From RUG11894 sp964344335 (lineage in GTDB: Bacteria > Bacillota > Clostridia > Peptostreptococcales > Anaerovoracaceae): a stretch of 10,370 nucleotides of DNA. The translations under genes and the position numbers were made by a program. Under the pieces are notes generated by a model. That model made no database searches, was not told the origin of the DNA, and saw only the letters and a program-made list of their open reading frames with translations. The DNA lies in NCBI GenBank assembly GCA_964344335.1, contig CAYFMW010000034.1, positions 1-10,370 of the forward strand. The letters run 5' to 3'. Shown one piece after another: positions 1-7,191 of the stretch (within the stretch, counting starts at the first letter, position 1; every line of letters starts with the position of its first letter).

Positions 1-285
1 TATCTTCAAGAGATTTATGCGTGGCGCAGATAATGCGAACATCCACCGGTACAACTTCCGATGTCCCAAGCGGCATCACCTCGCGCTCCTGCAGAACCCG
101 AAGAATTTTCACCTGCATCCTCGGAGAAATGTCGCCGATTTCATCAAGAAAGAGCGTCCCCTTATCAGCCTCCTGAAAAAGACCCTTCCGGCCTCCCCAT
201 CCGAGTCTTTAATGCACACGGCATCCGCAAGAGCATCGAGTAAAATCTTCGAATCTTCTATCAACTTTCTTAAGTCCATCGCCAT
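1..285 (-). pseudogene. Broken PAS/sigma-54 activator gene, partial at the window edge
   Basis: A gene starts at 285 behind a strong ribosome binding site (AAAGGAGAGG at 302-293, 7-nt spacer), 31 bp after the upstream ABC gene stops. Its first 30 residues (MAMDLRKLIEDSKILLDALA, then DAVCIKDSDG) resemble the beginning of a PAS sensor domain. From about position 200 leftwards a different frame encodes the second half of a sigma-54 AAA+ activator domain: GGRKGLFQEADKG, the Walker B stretch TLFLDEIGD, then QVKILRVLQEREV and VDVRIICATHKSLED, running off the window. That frame has a TAA just upstream of the junction, and the start frame stops at about 109. The rest of the PAS domain, the Walker A motif and the GAFTGA loop are absent, so an internal deletion that also shifted the frame is the simplest reading. 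An assembly error is the alternative. In intact relatives this protein would drive RpoN-dependent transcription in response to a PAS ligand. The product is presumably inactive here. Confidence 0.8.
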
Positions 286-316
286 GAAGCCGCCTCTCCT
301 TTGCAAAATATTGCCA

Positions 317-2197
317 TTAATCAAGCTCGGCCGTTCCCATATTCAACTGATAATATCGACCCTTCATCTCCATGAGATCATCATGGTCTCCGCGCTCGAT
401 AATTTCACCCTGCTCCAGAACCATTATAGCGTTGGCGTCGCGAACGGTCGAGAGGCGGTGAGCGATGACGAAGGTCGTCCTCCCCTCCATCAGGGCATCC
501 ATACCCTTAGAGATGTGCGACTCCGTCCTCGTATCGACCGAGGAGGTAGCTTCGTCCATTATCAGGATGATGGGGTCGGCAATCGCCGCCCTGGCTATGG
601 AAAGCAGCTGCTGTTCGCCCTGCGACAGGCTTCCGCCGTCCAATCCTATGACTGTCTTGTAGGCATCTTGTAATTTTGAAATAAAGTCGTGAGCATTTGC
701 GGACATGGCAGCCTGTACGACCTCTTCATTCGTCGCATCCAGCTTGCCGTAGCGAATATTCTCGGCAATTGTTCCCTCAAAGAGATTGATCTCCTGAAGA
801 ACAAAGCCCATTATGCTGCGCAGATCCGTCTTATCGACGCGCTTTAAATCGATGCCGTCGATCGTAATCAAACCCGAATCGATTTCATAAAATCGATTGA
901 TCAGATTTGTAATCGTAGTCTTTCCGGCGCCCGTTGAACCGACGAAAGCTATCTTTTGCCCCGGCTTTGCATACAAGGAAATATTCTTCAAAACGGGCTT
1001 ATCGGACTCGTACCCGAAGCACACATCGTGGAAGCGGATGTCTCCTTTTACCGGCACGCTCTTGCGTGAACCGTCCAGCTGCGGAACAAGCCAGCAAAGA
1101 TCCTTTCTACCGACGCAATCGCCAACCAGCACTACATCTCCCTCCATCTGTTCGGAAGGCTCATCTAAAATCGCGAAGATGCGTTCGGCGCCCGCAAATG
1201 CCATGAGCAGCGAGTTCATCTGATTCGATACCTGCGTAATCGGACGGGAAATCATGCGAGTAAACTGCAGGAAGGCCGCGATATTTCCGATGCTCATCCG
1301 GGCTTTGATTACCAGCATGGCTCCCAGCATTGCGACGATCGAGTACATGACGAAAGAGAGGTTGCCCATTACGGGCATCATGAGCACGCCGTAGGTCGAT
1401 GCATTGGTCGCCGCGGCGCGGAAGGCTTCGTTCTTCTCTTGAAATTCACTCTCTGCGCGAGCCTCGTAATTGAACACCTTTACCACTTTCTGTGCGCTTA
1501 TCATCTTTTCCACATAGTCGTTCATATCAGCCGTAATTTCCTGACGGGCACGGAAAAACCTGCCCGAACGCTTTGCGATAAAGGACAGCGAAAGCATCAT
1601 AAATGCGAGACAAATAGCTACGACCAGCGTCAAGATAGGACTCAGAAGAAGCATCATAATAAAGGTCCCCACGACGGTTACCAGAGATGTCAAAATTTGC
1701 TCCAGACTCTGTTCCAGAGCCTGATTCAAAATCTCCACATCGTTCGTAAACGAACTCATAATCTCTCCGTGGCCGTGCTTGTCGAAGAATGGAACCGGCA
1801 GAGATTGCAGCTTCTCGAACAGGTCCTTGCGGATAGTGTGGGTCGTTCGAGCGGCGACAACAGCCATGCCCCGGCTACCGAGATACTGCGTAAGCACAAA
1901 GAGGATTACGAAGGCCCCCATCGTGATAAGCGAATCGATAAACTCGCCCATATCCCGATTTACGGCGACCGCATCTATAACGGGGCTGAGCATCGAACTC
2001 GTCGCAACCCTGAAGACGGAACTAAGCGCCGTCATCAGGAGTGCTCCTAAGAATATCCATTTGTTGTATCTGAAATACGAAAACAGACGAATTAGGGTCT
2101 TGCCCAATTCCTTGGGAGTAAATTGTTTCTTGCCCGAAAATCCACTCGGCATCTTTCCGGCAGCGCTTTGCGCAGCCTTGGTCTTATCTCTTGTCAT
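317..2197 (-). CDS. ABC exporter half-transporter, catalytic (consensus) subunit
   Basis: This 626-aa protein is a fused membrane and ATPase half-transporter of the type IV exporter fold, typical of heterodimeric multidrug or peptide exporters such as BmrCD, LmrCD and TM287/288. Hydrophobic segments occupy about residues 45-345 and the nucleotide-binding domain about 385-626. Visible motifs are Walker A GSTGAGKTT (420-428), the Q-loop Gln468, a degenerate signature LSQGE (524-528), Walker B ILIMDE with catalytic Glu549, and the switch His580. A roughly 35-residue insert (about 350-385) joins the two domains, as in many LmrD-like partners. The start overlaps the stop of the preceding half-transporter by 4 bp (ATGA), so the two are translationally coupled and very probably form one pump. 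Its Walker A/B would pair with the intact signature of the partner to make the one catalytic site. The substrate cannot be read from sequence. Confidence 0.93.
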   Translation of the reverse strand: MTRDKTKAAQSAAGKMPSGFSGKKQFTPKELGKTLIRLFSYFRYNKWIFLGALLMTALSSVFRVATSSMLSPVIDAVAVNRDMGEFIDSLITMGAFVILFVLTQYLGSRGMAVVAARTTHTIRKDLFEKLQSLPVPFFDKHGHGEIMSSFTNDVEILNQALEQSLEQILTSLVTVVGTFIMMLLLSPILTLVVAICLAFMMLSLSFIAKRSGRFFRARQEITADMNDYVEKMISAQKVVKVFNYEARAESEFQEKNEAFRAAATNASTYGVLMMPVMGNLSFVMYSIVAMLGAMLVIKARMSIGNIAAFLQFTRMISRPITQVSNQMNSLLMAFAGAERIFAILDEPSEQMEGDVVLVGDCVGRKDLCWLVPQLDGSRKSVPVKGDIRFHDVCFGYESDKPVLKNISLYAKPGQKIAFVGSTGAGKTTITNLINRFYEIDSGLITIDGIDLKRVDKTDLRSIMGFVLQEINLFEGTIAENIRYGKLDATNEEVVQAAMSANAHDFISKLQDAYKTVIGLDGGSLSQGEQQLLSIARAAIADPIILIMDEATSSVDTRTESHISKGMDALMEGRTTFVIAHRLSTVRDANAIMVLEQGEIIERGDHDDLMEMKGRYYQLNMGTAELD

Positions 2198-3918
2198 TGC
2201 GCAATTCCTCCTTTCTGTGATTCATATATCTCTCTGTAAATTACAGACTTTTCGAGAAGCTCCTCGTGGGTACCTATACTTTCGACGGCTCCGCTTTCCA
2301 TTACGACAATTCGATCGGAATCTTCGATCGAAGCGATTCTCTGGGCCACTATTATAGTCGTAATCCCTTCGAGCTCCTCCTTGAAGGTCTTGCGCAGCTT
2401 CGCGTCCGTCGCCATATCGACGGCGCTCGTAGAGTCGTCTAAAATAAGTATTTTCGGCTTTTTGACGAGCGCACGCGCTATCGTCAGGCGCTGCCTCTGA
2501 CCTCCCGAAAAGTTGCCTCCCCCCTGCTCGACGCGATGATCCAGACCGTCCTCGTAGCCGCTGACAAATTCCCAGGCCTGAGACTGCTTAAGCGCGCGTA
2601 CAATATCTTCGTCGCTCGCATTTTCATCTCCCCATTTCATATTTGAGCGAATCGTCCCTGTTACGAGAGTATTTTTCTGCAAGACGACGGCAACTTCATC
2701 GCGAAGGGTTTGAATGTCGTATTCTTTAACATTTTTACCGCCGACGCATACCTCACCGTGCGAAACATCGTAGAGTCTGGGAATCATCTGAACCAGAGTC
2801 GACTTCGACGAGCCCGTGGAGCCGATTACGCCTATGCGCTCTCCCGAATTAAACTCCAGATTTATGTCCTTTAAAATATCTTTCCTGTATCCCGGGTATT
2901 TGAAACATACACCGGAAAAAGAAACTGAACCGTCCGCGACGCTCTTTTGAGCATTTTCTGCTTCGATAATCTCGGATTCCACATTCAAGACCTCGATGAT
3001 GCGCAGCAGCGAAGCTCTACCGCGCGTTGCCGTCATAATGTACATGGAGACCATCATCAAGGACATCATAATTTGCCCGATGTAGGTCGTAAATGCCATC
3101 AGCTCGCCGCTCTGCATAGTTCCGGCCACAATCTGATGACCGCCGAACCACAGAGCGGATATTATGACGCCGTAGACGATGAGATTCATGGCCGGGGACA
3201 AAACTATCATTTTAAGTACTGCCTTGATAGTGCTGTCCATAAGATCCGTATTTCTATCGTCGAAGCGGGCGGATTCATAGTCCTGACGGTTAAAGGATTT
3301 AATGACTCGAATCCCCGACAAGTCTTCACGGATTATCGCATTTATTCCATCTATCTTTTCCTGAATTTTTCGAAACAACGGATGCACTGTGCGAAAGACG
3401 ACGGCAAAAAGACTGAACACCAGCGGTATGGCGATGACGAAAATCTTAGCCAGCTCCGCGTTGAGATTCGCCGCCATGATGAGCCCAAATACCATCATGG
3501 AAGGAGCGCGCACGGCCATGCGGAGGGTCATCATCGTCACCTGTCCGACTAAATTGCAGTCCGTCGTCAGACGCGTTATAAGCGAAGGAACGCTCATCTC
3601 GTCGATATTCGCAAAGGAATAGCGCTGAATCTTTCTGTATGCCGCCTGACGCAGTTCCGCCGCAAAGCCGTACCCGGCCTTGGCTCCCATAAACGAACTG
3701 AGAATCCCCATAAGCATCCCGAAAAGAGCAACGGCGATCATCAATACGGCTGTCCGCACGACATAATCCACATCGCGCGTTTTGATGCCGATATCGACGA
3801 TGCGGCTCATCAAGAACGGAACACCTATATCCGCCAACACCTCCAGCACCATCATAATCGGAGAGAGAATGGCGTTGATTCTGTATTTTCTCATGTACGG
3901 AAGCACTCTTTTGATCAT
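2194..3918 (-). CDS. ABC exporter half-transporter, degenerate-site subunit
   Basis: This 574-aa half-transporter has membrane segments over about residues 12-300 and a nucleotide-binding domain over about 330-574. Its signature FSGGQ (470-474) is intact, but its own ATP site is degenerate: Walker B ends in Asp-Asp (D494-D495) instead of Asp-Glu, the switch histidine is Gln526, and the P-loop reads GSTGSSKST (366-374), with Ser371 where glycine is usual. The partner encoded downstream has the complementary pattern (good Walker B and His, poor signature). This is the hallmark of heterodimeric exporters with one working and one degenerate ATP site. A good ribosome binding site (AAGGAGGG) precedes the ATG. 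The gene lies 40 bp downstream of the lipoprotein hydrolase on the same strand with no convincing terminator between them, so the three genes are probably co-transcribed. The transported substrate is unknown. Confidence 0.93.
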   Translation of the reverse strand: MIKRVLPYMRKYRINAILSPIMMVLEVLADIGVPFLMSRIVDIGIKTRDVDYVVRTAVLMIAVALFGMLMGILSSFMGAKAGYGFAAELRQAAYRKIQRYSFANIDEMSVPSLITRLTTDCNLVGQVTMMTLRMAVRAPSMMVFGLIMAANLNAELAKIFVIAIPLVFSLFAVVFRTVHPLFRKIQEKIDGINAIIREDLSGIRVIKSFNRQDYESARFDDRNTDLMDSTIKAVLKMIVLSPAMNLIVYGVIISALWFGGHQIVAGTMQSGELMAFTTYIGQIMMSLMMVSMYIMTATRGRASLLRIIEVLNVESEIIEAENAQKSVADGSVSFSGVCFKYPGYRKDILKDINLEFNSGERIGVIGSTGSSKSTLVQMIPRLYDVSHGEVCVGGKNVKEYDIQTLRDEVAVVLQKNTLVTGTIRSNMKWGDENASDEDIVRALKQSQAWEFVSGYEDGLDHRVEQGGGNFSGGQRQRLTIARALVKKPKILILDDSTSAVDMATDAKLRKTFKEELEGITTIIVAQRIASIEDSDRIVVMESGAVESIGTHEELLEKSVIYREIYESQKGGIAQ

Positions 3919-3958
3919 ATAAAACCCTCCTTAAAAAAGCAGTCCCTTTGTTTTTCTT

Positions 3959-4951
3959 TCAATTTTGCTGCTCTTTAAAAATCGCATCGATGCGAATCTG
4001 GACATTTTTCTCCAGATTCCTATAAAAGAACTGATAATCATATATGTGATAAATACCTTCCCAAAAAATGCTCAGAGCGGATGGATATTCCTCAGCGCTT
4101 ACATCCGTCACCTTTAGAGCCCCCCTATTAGAATCGATATAAGCGCCGGTAAAGGCCGGTATTTCTTCCTTGATGTTCCCTTTATAATCCGTAAAACATG
4201 CTCCAAGATTGAGCGATTTATCCGCCACGCTGCCGTCCGTCTTCCAATTTAACGGGTTTATGGCAAGCGTCTTAGTGCCTTTGGGAATCATAAGTGAATC
4301 GTCGACATACTCGGCTTCACTGTTGAAGGAAACAATTACTCCGGTATCACTTTCACCCGTTGCAAATTTAAGTCCGGGATATGCATCGAGCTCATCCTGC
4401 GTAATGCTCCAACCTATGGCATAGCAGGCAACGAACTTTTTCGCAAAATCCTTATCTCCGGCATAGTCCTTCACGAGCCGGATGCAGAGGTCAGCCCCCT
4501 GAGAAAACCCGGCGAGAATAAAGGGACGATCGTCATTGCATTTCTTTAAATAATAAGAAAAGGCATCCTTCACATCGGAATAGGCAAGCTCAAGATATTG
4601 CTCTCTCTCCGAAGCGGGCAGCTTATAGACATTCATCCCCGCCTGACGGTAATACGGAGCAAAGAAGCGCGCATCGTCATCGTATATTCCCTTCTCCATA
4701 TTCGTTGCCCCGATAAAATTCCTGCGCGTCTTTTCATCGTTAATCGCCATATTGAACGAATTTTCATCCCCTCCGTAGACGGTCGGGCAGACGAAAAAGA
4801 CATCGGCTGATTTTTCGGATTCTTCATTTTCGAAGTAAGCCCAGTAGTAAGCATCGGAATATGTTGATTTCTTGCAAGATGTAAAAACCGGGAGAGAAAA
4901 AATCAGACATAAGGCTAAAATTATGGGCGCAATTCTTACCCTCTGCTTCAT
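3959..4951 (-). CDS. DUF3089-like alpha/beta-hydrolase lipoprotein
   Basis: The ATG at 4951 is preferred (330 aa) because GAAAGGAG lies 8 nt upstream and the protein then begins with a classic lipoprotein signal: a basic MKQRVR, a hydrophobic core, then FTSC with the lipidated Cys at residue 26. An in-frame ATG at 5020 would add 23 residues and spoil the signal. The mature part resembles the DUF3089 family of alpha/beta hydrolases. It has ADVFFVCPTVYG (49-60), FFAPYYRQ, the segment AYSDVKDAFSYYLKKC (123-138), then RPFILAGFSQGAD with nucleophile Ser150 in a G-x-S-x-G elbow, and a late His in IYHIYDYQFFYRNLEKN. The elbow has Phe where family members often have His. It is probably an esterase-like enzyme anchored on the outer face of the cytoplasmic membrane; the substrate is unknown. 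It precedes the ABC exporter pair on the same strand, which hints at a shared envelope or detoxification role, but this is inference. Confidence 0.8.
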   Translation of the reverse strand: MKQRVRIAPIILALCLIFSLPVFTSCKKSTYSDAYYWAYFENEESEKSADVFFVCPTVYGGDENSFNMAINDEKTRRNFIGATNMEKGIYDDDARFFAPYYRQAGMNVYKLPASEREQYLELAYSDVKDAFSYYLKKCNDDRPFILAGFSQGADLCIRLVKDYAGDKDFAKKFVACYAIGWSITQDELDAYPGLKFATGESDTGVIVSFNSEAEYVDDSLMIPKGTKTLAINPLNWKTDGSVADKSLNLGACFTDYKGNIKEEIPAFTGAYIDSNRGALKVTDVSAEEYPSALSIFWEGIYHIYDYQFFYRNLEKNVQIRIDAIFKEQQN

Positions 4952-4959
4952 AACCGACT

Positions 4960-4967
4960 CTCCTTTC
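4960..4967 (-). promoter_or_regulatory. Ribosome binding site that decides the hydrolase start
   Basis: GAAAGGAG on the minus strand lies 8 nt before the ATG at 4951. It supports that start over the in-frame ATG at 5020, which would place extra residues ahead of the lipoprotein signal peptide. Confidence 0.75.
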
Positions 4968-4981
4968 TCAAATAGTTTCAG

Positions 4982-4996
4982 TTTCAAAAATTGAAA
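4982..4996. promoter_or_regulatory. Perfect AT-rich palindrome upstream of the hydrolase operon
   Basis: The sequence TTTCAA-AAA-TTGAAA is a perfect inverted repeat with 6-bp arms. It is preceded on the plus strand by a tandem GTTTCA GTTTCA (4975-4986). It sits in the 85-bp gap between the glutamine synthetase stop and the hydrolase start, about 30 bp before the ATG. It could be an operator, or only a weak AT hairpin. No clear -35/-10 pair or -24/-12 sigma-54 promoter was seen in this gap. Confidence 0.25.
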
Positions 4997-5036
4997 TGGC
5001 GAAATCCGCACAACTCGCAATCCGAATCTAAACGCA

Positions 5037-6941
5037 TCAGATTATATTTTTGAGATAAGTCGAATACATGTTTTCCAGGGCGTTCACCTTGTTCTGAACA
5101 AGTTTCTGAAGTCGCGAGACCTCGGAATAATCTTCGGCCTTGACAGCTTTCAAAATTTCCGACAGAAGGCTCGGCTTTTCGATTGTATCTCTCGCCAGCT
5201 CTATCCTCATAGCTTTGATTTCATCCCAGCGCAGCTCGTCTATATCCGCACAGTCCGCATCGTCGTGCTTCTTTACAAATGAGCGCACCTTATTTCTGAC
5301 TTCAGGGATCTTGCGGCTCTGAATCTCGAGCAACCATCGGGAAAGTACGGCACTTTTGTAAGATTTAAGGTCTTGTTCCTCTATGGCGCCTCCCGCTAAA
5401 AGAACCTCGGTCTTTTCGGGATATCTGTCGAACGCCTCTATATTTTCCCAAACAGTAACAGGTGCAAAGCCGAAATACTTGTCCCTTTCCTCCTGAGTGT
5501 AATCGTCGTAAACATTCTTTTCCGTACGATACAGCCTGTCCTTTTCCAGATAAAAATCTTCTTTTCCGTAAGCCTTTGATATCGAGGCGCACAGTTCACC
5601 CGGAGTTTTTTTCGAAGCCAGAGCTGCCCTTATGCCGTCGAGCATGGCCAGATAGCCTCCTGCAAAAACCAGATAACTGTTGCTCTTGGCATTCGGGGAG
5701 CGCAACTCAAAGCGCGTAGCCATCGGATCTCTGGCATCTCTAATAAGGCCGCAGAGCACAGTCCTGTTTCGGGAAGGAAAATCAACGGACAGGCCGAGGC
5801 TCGTGTTTATGCTTATCGGCGCCTCAAATCCGGGCTTGAGCCTGTTAAGCGCATCGTTCGTGTAGTTCGCAAGGGGGTTTAGTACCTCGTAATTTCGCAG
5901 TATCCCCATGAGCGCCCCGTAACCGATGGGGCTCATGTAATCCTTTTCCGGGTCCTTTGCCGAAAAAAGGTTGATTCTCCTGCCGTCCTTGAGCTTGGCA
6001 ACTACACCCATATGGGCATGCTTTCCGTTGCCGGCTACACCTTTTACGGGCTTTGCCATAAATGTAACATCCAGCCCGTTCATCCGAAATATATCCTTTA
6101 TTATGTAGCGGATTTGCGCATCGTTATCCGCAGCCTGCATCGGGTTTGAATATCTCCAGTCAATCTCCAGCTGCTCCATGATGTGGTCGAACTCTCCGCC
6201 GGCGAGTAGCACGGGCTTGACCCCACCGACCTCCTTGTGACCCATCTCCACATGGAATCCGTATCTTTCCAGGATATCCAGGGTCTTCTCCAAAGCGCTG
6301 CGAACGGGTCCGAATGTGCGCTTCCAATATTGCTCCTTAAGCTCCTGGGAGGTGTGGAGCCTGTCTCTATCCGCGTCCTCCTGCGGAGTCCTCACATAGA
6401 ACTCCAGCTCCGTCGCGGCGCTGAGTTGAATCTCTTCTATATCGTCAGCGCTGTCTATGGGGAGTTGTTCAAATACATGGGGATTCTCCTTAAGCAAATC
6501 AATAAGGCTTCTCTTGAAGAGATCCACCGCATTTCTGAGTATGACCCTTGCTCCGACATCCCGCACGCCGTTGTGGCGCAGTATGGAGGGAATACGGAGA
6601 GTACCCACCGGAAGACCCAGGACGGGATCTATATTCTGATAGTTATAGTCAACGAACCAGTTCACCGAAAGGTCGGGGATTATATCCACCTTAGCATTGG
6701 ATAGCGACGCTATTTCGGGGAGGACCACGGCGGACCCGTCGGTCTGAACCCCGAAGCGAAGGAAATTATCCATATCTTCCAGCATTCTTTCGACGGGGAT
6801 CTTTTCGTCGGTGTCGTGACCGTCGATATCCACTCCCGCGAGCGACACGAACTTCATTTCCGGATGCTGCAGAAGCTGCTGCCTGATCTCAACCTCCTTG
6901 TGATTTTCTGCGGGTATGCAAAACAGTAATTTGTCCAACAT
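5037..6941 (-). CDS. glnA: Long glutamine synthetase (GSI-like core, C-terminal extension)
   Basis: This 634-aa ATP-dependent glutamate-ammonia ligase assimilates ammonium into glutamine in the cytoplasm. The N-terminal beta-grasp part includes GVDIDGHDTD (36-45) and QTDGSAVVLPE (66-76), matching the FDGSS region of GSI. The catalytic part shows metal-binding ATELEFYV (Glu178, Glu180), GHKEVGG (His235), VTFMAKP followed by GNGKHAHMGV (His308, His310), NPLANYTNDALNRLKPGFEAP (355-375) and ATRFELRSPNAKSNSYL (408-423). The usual GSI length is about 440-470 aa. The excess comes from insertions and a helical, charged C-terminal tail after about residue 555. A Tyr (residue 478, KNVYDD) aligns by eye with the adenylylation tyrosine region of enteric GSI, but that does not prove modification. 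Long GS proteins of this kind occur in Clostridia; the exact subfamily (GSI or an outlier) would need a tree. The start at 6941 has AAAGGAGG upstream. The leader carries a possible attenuator. Confidence 0.92.
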   Translation of the reverse strand: MLDKLLFCIPAENHKEVEIRQQLLQHPEMKFVSLAGVDIDGHDTDEKIPVERMLEDMDNFLRFGVQTDGSAVVLPEIASLSNAKVDIIPDLSVNWFVDYNYQNIDPVLGLPVGTLRIPSILRHNGVRDVGARVILRNAVDLFKRSLIDLLKENPHVFEQLPIDSADDIEEIQLSAATELEFYVRTPQEDADRDRLHTSQELKEQYWKRTFGPVRSALEKTLDILERYGFHVEMGHKEVGGVKPVLLAGGEFDHIMEQLEIDWRYSNPMQAADNDAQIRYIIKDIFRMNGLDVTFMAKPVKGVAGNGKHAHMGVVAKLKDGRRINLFSAKDPEKDYMSPIGYGALMGILRNYEVLNPLANYTNDALNRLKPGFEAPISINTSLGLSVDFPSRNRTVLCGLIRDARDPMATRFELRSPNAKSNSYLVFAGGYLAMLDGIRAALASKKTPGELCASISKAYGKEDFYLEKDRLYRTEKNVYDDYTQEERDKYFGFAPVTVWENIEAFDRYPEKTEVLLAGGAIEEQDLKSYKSAVLSRWLLEIQSRKIPEVRNKVRSFVKKHDDADCADIDELRWDEIKAMRIELARDTIEKPSLLSEILKAVKAEDYSEVSRLQKLVQNKVNALENMYSTYLKNII

Positions 6942-6978
6942 GATAACTTCCTCCTTTCCGTTGATTTGCTCCAGGCTT

Positions 6979-7014
6979 AAAAAAATACGCCGCGTCTTCC
7001 TTGGGCGCAGCGCA
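6979..7014 (-). terminator. Terminator-like hairpin in the glutamine synthetase leader (possible attenuator)
   Basis: On the minus strand the arms TGCGCTGCG (7014-7006) and CGCGGCGTA (6994-6986) pair over 9 bp, with two G-U pairs. They enclose an 11-nt loop (CCCAAGGAAGA) and are followed by seven T residues (6985-6979). This has the form of an intrinsic terminator, yet it lies between the inferred promoter (7065-7036) and the glutamine synthetase start (6941). No minus-strand gene upstream needs it as a 3' end: ricT ends at 7503 with another hairpin between. It may therefore be a conditional leader terminator. The effector and any antiterminator are not identifiable by eye. Confidence 0.55.
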
Positions 7015-7035
7015 GCTCAAGTTGCCTAACGACCT

Positions 7036-7065
7036 ATATTATCATGACCGTCGGGCGCTTTTCAA
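7036..7065 (-). promoter_or_regulatory. Candidate sigma-A promoter of glutamine synthetase
   Basis: On the minus strand TTGAAA (7065-7060) and TAATAT (7041-7036) are separated by 18 bp, with TG one base before the -10 giving an extended -10 form. Transcription would begin near 7029, giving a leader of roughly 88 nt that contains the terminator-like hairpin. GATAAT (7043-7038), with a 16-bp spacer, is an alternative -10. Confidence 0.5.
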
Positions 7066-7120
7066 GCTATTATGAAGTTGAAAACTAACTCCTTCAGGAA
7101 TATTACTCATATTTGATAAC

Positions 7121-7148
7121 TTGACAAATATTGCAATTAAAGTATAAT
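7121..7148 (+). promoter_or_regulatory. Sigma-A promoter of the AbrB-type gene
   Basis: A consensus -35 TTGACA (7121-7126) and a consensus -10 TATAAT (7143-7148) are spaced by 16 bp, in an AT-rich stretch 44 bp before the start codon. This is the strongest promoter match in the window. It is divergent from the glutamine synthetase promoter and does not overlap it. Confidence 0.8.
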
Positions 7149-7191
7149 GACCTTGTCAATTAATTCTTGTGCGGATAAAGGGAGCATACCA

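Noticed and set aside
17..673. A 218-codon plus-strand open frame across the pseudogene and ABC gene end
   Set aside because: It lies antisense to sequence with clear protein-family motifs, shows no domain of its own and has no ribosome binding site. It is a shadow frame.
1439..2357. Long plus-strand open frames antisense to the ABC half-transporters
   Set aside because: Their composition (runs rich in His, Arg and Ser) is typical of the antisense of a membrane protein gene, and they overlap well-supported coding sequence.
4982..4996. The palindrome as a CodY box
   Set aside because: The best alignment to AATTTTCWGAAAATT has about five mismatches, too many to call.
6955..7020. A Gln-rich leader peptide controlling glutamine synthetase
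   Set aside because: A TTG-started frame through the hairpin has almost no Gln codons and no ribosome binding site. It does not support ribosome-mediated attenuation.
7006..7030. GGCAA...CTGCGC in the glutamine synthetase leader as a -24/-12 sigma-54 promoter
   Set aside because: The GG to GC spacing is off by one base from the required 10, and the flanking bases do not match the consensus. A sigma-A-type promoter lies just upstream.
7147..7191. N-terminal extension of the AbrB-type protein from the ATG at 7147
   Set aside because: That ATG overlaps the -10 box, so it would not be in the transcript. The MKATGIVRK start at 7192 matches the family and has a ribosome binding site.
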